Assembly (NCBI GenBank): GCA_004172935.1 | Contig: SDZD01000025.1 | Span: forward strand, 1 to 64,000 | Origin: a bacterium | GTDB taxonomy: Bacteria; Armatimonadota; Abditibacteriia; Abditibacteriales; Abditibacteriaceae | DNA length: 64,000 nt | Reading direction: 5' to 3' | Shown: positions 35,496 through 44,177 of the stretch, piece after piece | How the letters are laid out: the number at the start of each line of letters is the position of its first letter | Position numbering within the stretch: position 1 is the first letter of the stretch | The notes under the pieces: generated by a model | Database searches by the model: none | What the model was told of the DNA's origin: nothing | The model's input: the letters and a program-made list of their open reading frames with translations, nothing else | Translations under genes and position numbers: made by a program

Positions 35496-36512
35496 ATGAT
35501 TTACGACGAAGGCGAACTGCAACGGTCCATCGAAGCGGGCGAACGCCGTCTGGCGGCGCTCAAACAGGCGAATCGCCGCCGCAAACGCTTACAGTCGACG
35601 GGTCTCGTGATTTTTGCGCTGGCCGCCGTGTTGGGCACAGCGGCCTTCATCGCGTCCAAACGAGTGCCCAGCACGCCGCATTTCGTGGTGACATGGCCTA
35701 AGAGCAAAACCCAGCAAAGCGTGGCATCGGGACAAAGCATTCTGGCACGCGAGGGTCAACCGTTCGATGTCGCGATTTCTGAGGCTCCGAAGTGGAATGT
35801 GACATGGAATTCGAGCGAGACACAGGCAACAGGCGAAAGTTTTTCGTGGCTCCCGCAGAAAAACGGCGAAACCTTGCGCGCTCGCTGCAAAGCCAAGAAC
35901 ACCGACTGGACGGCGTATTTTTCGTCGGTCGTGCCGTCGCGCGATCTGTCGCTTGGGGCAGTCGTCGCCGAACTCGATGAACAGTACCGCATGACGGTAT
36001 CGCTGCCCAGTGGAAGCGCGTGGGTGTACTCTCATGTACAAGCGGTTGGCAACGTCAGTTGGGACGAACGGGTGCTCCCCATGCTCAGCGACGCCACTTC
36101 GGTCATCCCCGAAGCAGCCCTTTCTCAGAAGTTGGAGGCCATTAACGAAACTCCTGCTCCTGCGCTGTGGCAAGTGGTATCCGATTTCGATTCGACAGTT
36201 CAGGCTCCTGCCAGCGACAGGGCCACCTACGCCGCCCTTCATGCCAATAACCTGGAAAGCATCATGCCACAGGTCGGCGCCCGTCTGGCTGAGTTGGCCC
36301 CCAAAGCCAGCATCAAATGGGTGCTGCGTTTGGATAAAGACACTCCCGAAGGCATCGTCCGCATGGTTTTCGATAACAAAGCCGAGCGCGGCGCCTGGGT
36401 CAAACGCAAAGGCGATGTAGCCGGAACCCCGATCACGGGCTGGGAAAAAGGACAGTGGATTGGCTCAATCGCTCCTGAACTCCCAAATACAACAGCAACC
36501 ACGGCTCCTTAA
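35496..36512 (+). CDS. Single-pass membrane protein of unknown function in the lysine cluster
   Basis: A protein of 338 residues. A charged N-terminal helix (DEGELQRSIEAGERRLAALK) precedes one transmembrane helix, LQSTGLVIFALAAVLGTAAF. The rest is predicted outside the membrane, with beta-rich segments PHFVVTWPKSKTQQ and WNVTWNSSETQATGESFSWL. No domain was recognised. It lies between asd and dapA on the same strand, but nothing ties it to lysine synthesis, and an envelope role is as likely. Confidence 0.6.
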   Translation: MIYDEGELQRSIEAGERRLAALKQANRRRKRLQSTGLVIFALAAVLGTAAFIASKRVPSTPHFVVTWPKSKTQQSVASGQSILAREGQPFDVAISEAPKWNVTWNSSETQATGESFSWLPQKNGETLRARCKAKNTDWTAYFSSVVPSRDLSLGAVVAELDEQYRMTVSLPSGSAWVYSHVQAVGNVSWDERVLPMLSDATSVIPEAALSQKLEAINETPAPALWQVVSDFDSTVQAPASDRATYAALHANNLESIMPQVGARLAELAPKASIKWVLRLDKDTPEGIVRMVFDNKAERGAWVKRKGDVAGTPITGWEKGQWIGSIAPELPNTTATTAP

Positions 36513-36528
36513 TTTTTAACTGTGAGTT

Positions 36529-36735
36529 ATGGCTCATCGCCCAACCTGCTTTCAGGCACTTTTCACCGTGATAAGTGCTTTGCTGGCAACGCTGGGTGTG
36601 CGCCTTCTAATAGATGGGGCATGGTCGCCCCAAAGCACACTGTTTCGTCCGATGTTGGCTTGCTTCGGTTGCGCACTACTCATCTTCGGATTGGGTATCG
36701 CGGCACTACTTTATGAGAATTGGCCCCGTAAGTAG
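36529..36735 (+). CDS. Small two-helix membrane protein
   Basis: A protein of 68 residues with two hydrophobic helices, ALFTVISALLATLGVRLLID and LACFGCALLIFGLGIAALLY, joined by a short loop and ending in NWPRK. It sits 16 nt after the preceding membrane protein and 38 nt before dapA, so it is probably co-transcribed. Function unknown. Confidence 0.55.
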   Translation: MAHRPTCFQALFTVISALLATLGVRLLIDGAWSPQSTLFRPMLACFGCALLIFGLGIAALLYENWPRK

Positions 36736-36773
36736 CCGACACCCTCGAACAGTTCGCTAACCTTATCTTATTC

Positions 36774-37673
36774 ATGTCGAATGCTCCGTATGCGCCTTTT
36801 GGCCCGCTTTTGACCGCGATGGTGACACCATTTAATGCCGACTTTTCCGTTGACTACGAAAAAGCCGAGCAAGTGGCTGTCCATCTTTTGGAGAATGGCT
36901 CGTCGGGCCTGATTGTTTCGGGAACGACTGGCGAAAGCCCAACGCTCACTCCCGAAGAAAAGCTAGAACTCTTCCGTCGCGTCAAAAAGGTCGCGGGCAA
37001 CGCCCCCATCGTGGCCAACACAGGCGACAACGAAACGGCATTTTCGGTCGAGTTCACCAAGCAAGCCGCCCAGACAGGCGTCGATGCCATCTTGATGGTC
37101 GTGCCCTATTACAACAAGCCCTCGCAGGAAGGTTTGTTCCGCCACTTCTCGGCGATTGCCGCATCTGTTGAGTTGCCCTGCTTGCTGTACAACGTGCCAG
37201 GCCGCACCGGACGCAACATGAGCGCCGCGACTCAGGCCCGCCTTTCGGCAGTGCCCAACATCATCGGCACCAAGGAAGCGAGCGGCGATATGATTCAAAC
37301 CGCCCACATCCGCGCCCTCACCGACGAGAAGTTCGCCATCTATTCAGGCGATGATGCCGCCACCCTGCCGATGCTGCCGTTGGGTTGCTGCGGCTGCATT
37401 TCGGTGGTTGCCCACATCGCGGGTAAGCCATTCCGCGAAATGCTGGAAGCCTTCTGGAGCGGCGACATCGCCAAGGCTCGCCAACTCCACCTGCGCTTGC
37501 TACCCGTCATTGAAGCTATTTTCCCGGCCAACACGCCATCGCCCGCTCCGATCAAAGCAGCGCTGAAGATGCAGGGACTCGACACTGGCCCGCTCCGCTT
37601 GCCACTCGTCGAAGCCGAAGCGACGGAGTTGCCCGCGTTGAAGAGGGCACTGGAAACAGCCGGACTGCTCTAA
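36774..37673 (+). CDS. dapA: DapA, 4-hydroxy-tetrahydrodipicolinate synthase
   Basis: A 299-residue class I aldolase-type enzyme condensing pyruvate with aspartate semialdehyde. SGTTGESPTLTPEEK, the catalytic Tyr139 in LLYNVPGRTGRNMS and the Schiff-base Lys167 in IIGTKEASGD are all present. VVPYYNKPSQEGLFRHF completes the signature. It closes the dapB-asd-dapA cluster, so three consecutive steps of the diaminopimelate branch are encoded within 4.2 kb. Confidence 0.97.
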   Translation: MSNAPYAPFGPLLTAMVTPFNADFSVDYEKAEQVAVHLLENGSSGLIVSGTTGESPTLTPEEKLELFRRVKKVAGNAPIVANTGDNETAFSVEFTKQAAQTGVDAILMVVPYYNKPSQEGLFRHFSAIAASVELPCLLYNVPGRTGRNMSAATQARLSAVPNIIGTKEASGDMIQTAHIRALTDEKFAIYSGDDAATLPMLPLGCCGCISVVAHIAGKPFREMLEAFWSGDIAKARQLHLRLLPVIEAIFPANTPSPAPIKAALKMQGLDTGPLRLPLVEAEATELPALKRALETAGLL

Positions 37674-37687
37674 CAACCATCGAGTCT

Positions 37688-38197
37688 TTAATTGATTTGG
37701 CGATCTAAATAATCGCGCGACTCAGTTAATACGAACGAATCTCCGATGTATTTGGGGGGCGCGTACCAACGCGCCCCCCTATCTTTTTCTCCCCATATCC
37801 CAACACGCAGATCAGCCAGCTTCTTTTCGTCCGAACAAAATTCTAAAGCCGTGCAGGTGGACCTTGTACTTGGAATATCAACAATAGGCTCCCACATGTC
37901 ATTTTTGAAATGCAATGCTCGCACGAGGCGGGCAGCTTTTGCTCCACTCAACACAAATACAGGTTTTCGGATGGGAGGGATTCGAGTTCCCGGTTTCCCC
38001 GCTTCGATGATACGAAACACGTTGATGTGAGTAACGCCCCGAATGGCCTCGCGAAATTTGAGAGTGGCGCCGTTTGGTTTTCGCGCCATCAGTTCGGCCT
38101 CACGGTCGCTGCGAACTTTGGCGACGAGCATCGGAATCAATAGTAAGCCAACTGCAGCGATACTAGCCCCAATTACCACTTTGGTTTCGCGCTTCAT
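37688..38197 (-). CDS. Membrane-anchored protein of unknown function
   Basis: A protein of 169 residues from ATG 38197 (MKRETKVVIGASIAAVGLLL); a start at 38248 is possible. One N-terminal transmembrane helix is followed by a 130-residue extracytoplasmic domain with ITHINVFRIIEAGKPGTRIP-like strands and two Cys (TCTALEFCSDEK) that could form a disulfide. No known domain was recognised. It diverges from the plus-strand gene at 38212 with only 14 nt between the starts. Confidence 0.55.
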   Translation of the reverse strand: MKRETKVVIGASIAAVGLLLIPMLVAKVRSDREAELMARKPNGATLKFREAIRGVTHINVFRIIEAGKPGTRIPPIRKPVFVLSGAKAARLVRALHFKNDMWEPIVDIPSTRSTCTALEFCSDEKKLADLRVGIWGEKDRGARWYAPPKYIGDSFVLTESRDYLDRQIN

Positions 38198-38211
38198 GCC
38201 GTGAAGGAAAT

Positions 38212-38550
38212 ATGAAAGTCCGCACTCTGGCAAGTCGGCACCGGGCATTTGGCCTTATTTCCCATATTACTCCTGTCGCAGTGCCGATTTTTCTGGGCCT
38301 GTTTTATGTGCCGATACTTGCGGCGCCATTGCGAGCTTCGGGCTGGAATCTGGGGGCTGCATTAGGTGTGAGCTTGCTACTATTCGTGCTATGGATGGGT
38401 CTGGGAACAGCAAGTATCGCCATCATTCCCTCGCGCTTTGTGAAACTGAGCTTTGCGCTTCAATTTTTGCTGTTTGGCCTTCCCCTATTTGGTGTTTTTG
38501 GCATAATGGTGTGGATAATCATTCGCACGCTCTGGCACATGATGCGTTGA
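38212..38550 (+). CDS. Small polytopic membrane protein
   Basis: A protein of 112 residues with a good ribosome site (AAGGAAAT before the ATG). Three hydrophobic helices: ITPVAVPIFLGLFYVPILAA, LGAALGVSLLLFVLWMGLGT and LQFLLFGLPLFGVFGIMVWI. It resembles small DUF4870-like membrane proteins in layout but no firm family could be set. The uracil-DNA glycosylase gene starts 3 nt after its stop, so the two are translationally linked. Confidence 0.55.
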   Translation: MKVRTLASRHRAFGLISHITPVAVPIFLGLFYVPILAAPLRASGWNLGAALGVSLLLFVLWMGLGTASIAIIPSRFVKLSFALQFLLFGLPLFGVFGIMVWIIIRTLWHMMR

Positions 38551-38553
38551 GAT

Positions 38554-39213
38554 ATGGATAGAATCGAACTGCTTTCCGCCATGGCCGACGAAATTCGCGT
38601 GTGCCAACTTTGTCGTCTGGCCGACACGCGCACGCACGCCGTTCCGGGCGAAGGCAATCCTCAGGCATCAATTATGTTCGTGGGCGAAGGCCCTGGCGAA
38701 CAGGAAGACCAAAGCGGACGCCCTTTCGTGGGCCGCAGCGGAAAATTGCTCACTCAGGAAATGGTGAAAATCGGCATCCGGCGCGAACAGATTTTCATCA
38801 CCAACATCGTCAAATGCCGCCCCCCAGGCAACCGCGACCCACTGGGCGACGAAATCGTGGCTTGCAACGACTGGCTGAGCGCCCAAATCGCCCTCATCGA
38901 CCCTAAATTCATCGTTCCCGTCGGCGGCCCCTCGCTCAAAACGCTGGTTTCGCCCAAGCTCGGCATCATGAAAGCTCGTTCGAAGGTCTATCGCAAAGAC
39001 GGAATCTTGTTCATCCCGATTCTGCACCCAGCGGCGGCACTCCGTAGCCCGAACACCATGCAGCAGTTTCTGGAAGACCTGACAAATTTGAAGGACTACC
39101 TGAATCGCGAAATCGAGGACGCAGAAATCACCCCCATCGAAGAGCCGAGGCCCATTGCTCCCCCTCCAATCGCCAACTATGAGGAAGATGGCGGCACTCT
39201 CAGCCTGTTCTAA
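38554..39213 (+). CDS. Family-4 uracil-DNA glycosylase with a clamp-binding-like C-terminus
   Basis: A 219-residue iron-sulfur uracil-DNA glycosylase that removes deaminated cytosine. Four cluster Cys fit the family: C17 and C20 (VCQLCRL), C88 (IVKCRPPGNRDP) and C104 (VACNDW). Motif 1 is GEGPGEQED (44-52), and the second catalytic motif is ILHPAAALRSP. After the core, a Pro/Glu-rich linker of about 40 residues ends in GGTLSLF. This resembles the QLSLF-type beta-clamp motif and would tether repair to replication. It is translated right after a small membrane protein. Confidence 0.92.
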   Translation: MDRIELLSAMADEIRVCQLCRLADTRTHAVPGEGNPQASIMFVGEGPGEQEDQSGRPFVGRSGKLLTQEMVKIGIRREQIFITNIVKCRPPGNRDPLGDEIVACNDWLSAQIALIDPKFIVPVGGPSLKTLVSPKLGIMKARSKVYRKDGILFIPILHPAAALRSPNTMQQFLEDLTNLKDYLNREIEDAEITPIEEPRPIAPPPIANYEEDGGTLSLF

Positions 39214-39277
39214 AACGCTCTTTATTTAGCGCGCCTCCCAAATTGGCCCATCAACTTGAATCAGTTGCTCCCCTGTA

Positions 39278-39300
39278 GGGTGCGAACCTTGTGTTCGCCC
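39278..39300. repeat. Short hairpin resembling a dispersed intergenic repeat
   Basis: GGGTGCGAACCTTGTGTTCGCCC forms an imperfect hairpin (GGGYGCGAAC with GTTCGCCC). Similar GGGCGAACCTTGTGTTCGCCC-type elements recur in the intergenic DNA of many bacteria. It lies in a 200-nt gene-free stretch between 39213 and 39417. Confidence 0.45.
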
Positions 39301-39416
39301 TCAAGCAGTTCTCCACCACGAACAAACGTGTCCACCAAATCCCTGTAGAGCCTAAAATCATCCCCTCCCCGGTGAGAAACAAAATCATTCCCCCACAAGT
39401 CGGGATATAAAGAAAT

Positions 39417-40181
39417 ATGAAACGTTTTCTTCTTCTGGTAGCGCTTGGGTTAGCCCCGCATTTTGCTCTTGCTCAACCACAACCTCCTGCTCCGAATACG
39501 CCTAAATTCAAAATTTCGCCGGAGAATATGCGCAGCGTGGCGCTCATTGGCGCTTTCTACAACAACATCCAACGCGCCAAAAGCTACAACGGCCATCTCG
39601 TGATGAGGAAGACCCAAACCGTCGATGACAAAGTCGTGCTCGAAAAAATCGTGGACTGCAAATCGGCTTGGCTCGCTAAAGGCGATGGATATGTCGATAA
39701 GCGGCGAGTCGAAGCCTTGTACACCGAAACTGCTGAGGGTAAAAAGTCCTCCAAAGATGTGCTCATTGTGGACGATGGCGAAACCACCCATCACTTTCTG
39801 AAAATGCGCAACGTGTGGAGCAAACAACCTCACGACAAGGAAGATTCCGACATCGTGCAGATCGTCAGTTTCGCCATGTGGACGACGTTGCTCCTCGCCT
39901 TCGATCAAGGCGCTGAATTCACTACACAGCATCGTACTCTCGATGACAAATCGACTCAACTGGTGGTGAGTTCGGGTAAAGGCATCGTCTTTGTGCTGGA
40001 TGAAAAGACTGGCTTATTGCAAAATTGGAGGATAGAGAATAACAACGGCGAGACGACGGAAATTCGCTTTAATTACCTCGACATCAACCTTCCAGTTCCA
40101 GCCGCAGCCTTCGTTTGGAAGCAGCCAGAGGACGCAAAACAAGTCGGGCCAGAAGAAACCGAGCAAAAAGTTGAGTTCTGA
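39417..40181 (+). CDS. Exported LolA-like fold protein
   Basis: A protein of 254 residues with a clear signal peptide (MKRFLLLVALGLAPHFALAQ). The mature part has the strand order of the LolA/DUF2092 group: NIQRAKSYNGHLVMRKTQTV, KSAWLAKGDGYVDKRRVEAL, DVLIVDDGETTHHFLKM and, near the end, GETTEIRFNYLDINLPVPAA followed by AFVWKQPED. That last segment is the most telling. Such proteins bind lipids or lipoproteins in the periplasm. No lipoprotein-transport genes are nearby, so the ligand is unknown. Confidence 0.7.
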   Translation: MKRFLLLVALGLAPHFALAQPQPPAPNTPKFKISPENMRSVALIGAFYNNIQRAKSYNGHLVMRKTQTVDDKVVLEKIVDCKSAWLAKGDGYVDKRRVEALYTETAEGKKSSKDVLIVDDGETTHHFLKMRNVWSKQPHDKEDSDIVQIVSFAMWTTLLLAFDQGAEFTTQHRTLDDKSTQLVVSSGKGIVFVLDEKTGLLQNWRIENNNGETTEIRFNYLDINLPVPAAAFVWKQPEDAKQVGPEETEQKVEF

Positions 40182-40319
40182 GCGCTTAACATCTTAAGAA
40201 TTGCACGGAAACAACTTTGTGTTCAGGCGTCAGTAGGGGTATAGAACCAGTTTTCCCGCCGCGCGGCGACTCAGTCCGTGCGGCTCTTTTTTGTCATCTA
40301 AGGGACGAAAAATAGCACT

Positions 40320-41981
40320 ATGAAAGATAAAATCAAGATCATCCCGCTGGGCGGAGCAGCCGAAATCGGCAAAAACATGATGCTTTACGAATATGACGAC
40401 AAAATTCTTGTCGTCGATTGCGGCGTTATGTTCCCGGACGAAGAGCATCCCGGCGTTGACCTTATCATCCCCGATTTTACTTACCTCAAAGAAAATCGTA
40501 AAAAAATCGTCGGCCTCTGCCTCACACACGGCCACGAAGACCACGTCGGCGCCATGGGTTACTTCCTGGCCGAATTTACCGATGTCAAGGTGTACGGCAC
40601 ACCGCTCACTCTGGGCATCATGGGCATCCGCCTTCGCGAAGCTCCCGTCGATCCCAAGCAGATCAAAACGCAAGTGGTCCAAGCGGGCGAGTCTGCCCAA
40701 ATCGGCCCCTTCAACGTCGAATGGATGCGTGTTTCGCACTCCATTCCCGATGCTTGCGGTCTGGCAATCACAACCGATCTGGGCACAATCGTCCAATCGG
40801 GCGACTTCAAATGGGACCAGAACCCTGTTGACGGCAAAACCCCGATGATTTCCCGCTTCGCCCACTACGGCGAACAGGGCGTTCTGGCGCTTTTGTCCGA
40901 CACCACCAACGCGACCCGCGCTGGTTCATGCGAATCGGAATCGAGTGTGCGCCCCGCCCTGGAGCGCATCTTCGCCGACGCACCGGGCCGCGTGTTCGTA
41001 GCCACCTTCGGCTCGAACGTACACCGCGTTCAACAGGTTCTCGACATCGCCCATCTCTATGGCCGTCGCGTCGCCTACACGGGCCGCTCGATGCTGCAAA
41101 TCTGCCAGGTCGCGACCGAATTGGGCTACTTGAAACCGCCCGCACCAGTCGTCGATGTCGAGAAGATCGACGAATTCGCCGACGATAAAGTCTGCGTCAT
41201 CATGACGGGTTCGCAGGGCGAACCGATGGCGGCGCTCTCGAAAATCGCGCGTGGCAACAACCGCTTCGTGGCGCTTCGCGAAAACGACACCGTCGTTTTG
41301 AGTTCGACCCCGATTCCCGGCAACGAAGGCGCGATCTATAAGGTCATCAACAACCTGTGCATGGCAGGCGCCCACGTCTTCCGCGCACCACACGACCACG
41401 TTCACGTTTCGGGTCACGGCAACCGCGAGGACTTGAAGCTGTTGCTCAACCTCACCAAGCCCAAATACGCTATCCCCTATCACGGCGAACCCCGCCATGC
41501 TCTGGCTTACGCCGACTTGTGCGAGGAATTGGGCTATTCGCGTGACCAAATCCCGTTCATGCAAATTGGCGACGTAGTCGAAGTCAGCCCCAGCGGCATT
41601 TCGATGGTCGATCAGGTCGCAGCGGGCGAAGTGCTGGTCGACGGCCTCACCATCGGCGACGTTGGTTACTCGGTGTTGCGCGACCGCAAGCACCTCAGCG
41701 ACGACGGCGTCGTGGTAGCAAGCGTTATCATCGACAAAAAATCGGGGGCAATCCTGAATGGCCCCGACATCACCCAGCGCGGCTTCTTGCACCAACCCAA
41801 CAACGAAGAGTTCTTGAAAGGTGCAGGGCAAAAGCTGACCGAGCGCATTAAAAGCGTCAAAGGCGGAGCAGGTGGCGACCTCAACGGCCTCAACCGCTTG
41901 ATTCGCGAAACACTGAGCGATCATTTCTGGGCACAACTCAAACGGCGCCCAATGATTCTTCCAGTAGTCATGGAAGTCTAG
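40320..41981 (+). CDS. rnj: Ribonuclease J
   Basis: A 553-residue metallo-beta-lactamase/beta-CASP ribonuclease, with 5'-to-3' exo- and endonuclease activity in mRNA decay and rRNA maturation. The zinc site is HGHEDH at 70-75. It begins with the typical IKIIPLGGAAEIGKNMMLYE, has the beta-CASP MTGSQGEPMAALSKIARG segment and VSGHGNREDLKLLLNLTKPK (HxHG-type), and ends in a C-terminal dimerisation domain. Presence of RNase J fits a Terrabacteria-type RNA decay system. It is monocistronic, followed by a strong terminator. Confidence 0.96.
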   Translation: MKDKIKIIPLGGAAEIGKNMMLYEYDDKILVVDCGVMFPDEEHPGVDLIIPDFTYLKENRKKIVGLCLTHGHEDHVGAMGYFLAEFTDVKVYGTPLTLGIMGIRLREAPVDPKQIKTQVVQAGESAQIGPFNVEWMRVSHSIPDACGLAITTDLGTIVQSGDFKWDQNPVDGKTPMISRFAHYGEQGVLALLSDTTNATRAGSCESESSVRPALERIFADAPGRVFVATFGSNVHRVQQVLDIAHLYGRRVAYTGRSMLQICQVATELGYLKPPAPVVDVEKIDEFADDKVCVIMTGSQGEPMAALSKIARGNNRFVALRENDTVVLSSTPIPGNEGAIYKVINNLCMAGAHVFRAPHDHVHVSGHGNREDLKLLLNLTKPKYAIPYHGEPRHALAYADLCEELGYSRDQIPFMQIGDVVEVSPSGISMVDQVAAGEVLVDGLTIGDVGYSVLRDRKHLSDDGVVVASVIIDKKSGAILNGPDITQRGFLHQPNNEEFLKGAGQKLTERIKSVKGGAGGDLNGLNRLIRETLSDHFWAQLKRRPMILPVVMEV

Positions 41982-41987
41982 AAACCC

Positions 41988-42020
41988 AAAAGCCCGCCTC
42001 AATTCGAGGCGGGCTTTTTT
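41988..42020 (+). terminator. Rho-independent terminator after RNase J
   Basis: GCCCGCCTC (41992-42000) pairs with GAGGCGGGC (42006-42014) around AATTC, followed by T6. It starts 11 nt after the stop. Confidence 0.9.
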
Positions 42021-42270
42021 ATTCCCCTAAATCTCACCCCGATTCCAACTCCGTCGAATCCGACGAAAAAATGCCCACCCTCAAGCCCCTTGCCTGTGGG
42101 GTCTATTATTTATCGGCCATTACAGTGAGATAGCTTGAATGGTGCCGAATTTGCGTGATTTATATGCGGTGATTGTCCGCCAAAAACGATTTTTATCTCC
42201 AAACATTTCACGCTGTAACGATGCATGGCATCGCGATACCGACTACTTAGTGAGATTCATAACTTAAGCC

Positions 42271-43770
42271 GTGAGGATCGTCTCCCAACTCTTTCCACGC
42301 TTCGAGCCTTCTCTTGAACAAGAATTCCAGGCGAATTACTACGAGAGAATCAAGCCTACCTTGCGTGTGCTATCGCTGCTCCTGAGTCTAATGTTCGGAG
42401 CCTATGCCCTACGCGATTTCTCGGATGCGAAATCGCTGTCTCTCGCGATGCAGAAAGATGGGGTGCCAGCGCTCTTTTTACTCCTCATTGCCGCTCTAAC
42501 GTGGGCACGAATATTTGAACGTATCTGGCAACCCGTGGGCGTTATCGGAGGCGTTTTGGTCGCGATGCTCTCACTCCATAACATGTCGGTGTTCATAGCG
42601 AACAATCATCTCTCACCCATAGTGGGAACACATTCGACGACTGCCGATTCTCTCGTGTTCGGACAGCAGATGCGGGTGCTAATGATCTGCCTGGGGCTTT
42701 TGCGCTTTCAGCTACGTTGGGCACTTCCGCTCCAAATGGGCGTTCTGATTGCGGGCACCACAGCGTTCGCCAGAACGATGATGGTCACAAACCCCTCTTT
42801 CAATGACCTTTCACGATTTTTGCTACCCACGGTGGCAATTCTGGTCGCGGTTCTTCTGGGGGCATTTGTCGAAGAACAACTGGCAAGGCGTGCGTTTTGG
42901 GCCAACTACCAGTTAGAACAGGAACGCAACGACGAGCGCCACATGCGCGAACAGACCGAGGGTAAATTACAGGTTCTGGCACAGGCGATTGGCGGCATCG
43001 TCCACGACTTGGGCGGGCCGCTTACTTCGGTTCAAATGGGCGCCGAGACGCTGGATATGTTCCTCGACGAAGACGTTGATAAAGAAACGCTACACGAGTT
43101 CACCGGCAACATCATCGACAGCGTGCAGATGCTCAACTTCCTGCGCCTTTCCCTTATCGAACAAACCCGCGTCCTCGAAGGCAAACCAACGCCGGTGAAC
43201 ATCAAGCCCGTGGCGCTGTGCGCGATTATCGAAGCGGGCCGTCGTTTCCAAAAGCCCTTCACACTGGCCCGTCGCACAGTCCATATCGAATGCGATGACG
43301 TGCAGATTTTCGCAGACGAAATGAAGATGGTCACTGTGTTCATGAACCTCATCGGCAACGCCCTCAAATATTCCGATGGCGATGTCAGCGTGGTGTGGCG
43401 TGCATTTGACCAAGTCGATGGCACCAAAATGCTGCTGATAGCCGTTCTGGATAAGGGCACCAACGGCAAAGGTATTACCCGCGCACAGGCCCAAAAGCTG
43501 TTCATGGCCTTCGGACGCCTGGAAGCCCACTCACAAATCGAAGGCACTGGCCTTGGCCTCCTCTCGGTTCAAAAAATCGCCTTTGCCCACAGTGGCGAAG
43601 CATTCCTAGAGGGCTACGAAGACGGCACCCCCGACTCCCCTCTATTTACAACTTCCAAAACCGAATACCCCACCATGATCGAAGGCGACTTCCGCACCGC
43701 CTTCGTCATCACCTGCCTCCTGGCCTCCCAAAACCCAGTAGCCCCCAAAGCAACCGCTATTCTGCGCTAA
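42271..43770 (+). CDS. Orphan membrane sensor histidine kinase with a degenerate ATP lid
   Basis: A protein of 499 residues starting at GTG 42271. Five or six transmembrane helices lie in residues 30-200 (LSLLLSLMFGAYALRDF, FLLPTVAILVAVLLGAFV), and a coiled coil connects them to the kinase. The H-box is AIGGIVHDLGGPLTSVQ with H245; the N-box is NLIGNALKYSDG; the G2 box is GTGLGLLSV. The G1 box reads LDKGTNGKGI instead of the usual D-x-G-x-G, a notable change. No response regulator gene is adjacent, so the partner is unknown. The last 60 residues are divergent from standard kinases. Confidence 0.85.
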   Translation: MRIVSQLFPRFEPSLEQEFQANYYERIKPTLRVLSLLLSLMFGAYALRDFSDAKSLSLAMQKDGVPALFLLLIAALTWARIFERIWQPVGVIGGVLVAMLSLHNMSVFIANNHLSPIVGTHSTTADSLVFGQQMRVLMICLGLLRFQLRWALPLQMGVLIAGTTAFARTMMVTNPSFNDLSRFLLPTVAILVAVLLGAFVEEQLARRAFWANYQLEQERNDERHMREQTEGKLQVLAQAIGGIVHDLGGPLTSVQMGAETLDMFLDEDVDKETLHEFTGNIIDSVQMLNFLRLSLIEQTRVLEGKPTPVNIKPVALCAIIEAGRRFQKPFTLARRTVHIECDDVQIFADEMKMVTVFMNLIGNALKYSDGDVSVVWRAFDQVDGTKMLLIAVLDKGTNGKGITRAQAQKLFMAFGRLEAHSQIEGTGLGLLSVQKIAFAHSGEAFLEGYEDGTPDSPLFTTSKTEYPTMIEGDFRTAFVITCLLASQNPVAPKATAILR

Positions 43771-43773
43771 AAC

Positions 43774-44082
43774 TCACCCGCCGCAACCGAGGATTTCCCA
43801 GCGGGCGGGGCCGACTTCGGTTTTCTCCTCATTGGGGCGGTCATTCCAACCAAAGGCCAACAACTCGACGCTTTGAAACCCTAGTTTCTCCAGTTCGATT
43901 TTTGTTTCCAGGGCATGGGCGTCGCCCTGTGCCGCTCCATAGACCTGAAGAGTGGCGCTCTTGTCGGTCAGTTCACGCTCAGCCCACACCAACACAGCGT
44001 CGGGAGCCAGAGAAACGGCGTTGGCGAGGTGGCCGCGCTCGAAATCGCTTTCGGGGCGGGCGTCAACACGTTGAATTTTCAT
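43774..44082 (-). CDS. Rhodanese-fold protein lacking the catalytic cysteine
   Basis: A protein of 102 residues from ATG 44082 (MKIQRVDARPESDFERGHLA). The N-terminal VDARPESDFERGHLANAVSL is the rhodanese CH2A-like motif. The active-site loop, normally V-V-Y-C-x-x-G-x-R-S, reads LQVYGAAQGDAHA, so Gly replaces the catalytic Cys. It may bind but cannot transfer sulfane sulfur; non-catalytic rhodaneses often have regulatory roles. Its stop lies 3 nt from the convergent kinase stop. Confidence 0.75.
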   Translation of the reverse strand: MKIQRVDARPESDFERGHLANAVSLAPDAVLVWAERELTDKSATLQVYGAAQGDAHALETKIELEKLGFQSVELLAFGWNDRPNEEKTEVGPARWEILGCGG

Positions 44083-44177
44083 CGTTTGATTAACGAATGA
44101 GCGAGAAATAGGTGGCATCGGCCAAATTGGTTCACCTCAGGGCTTAAACTTCGCATGTTCGTCGCTTGCGATTTGCC

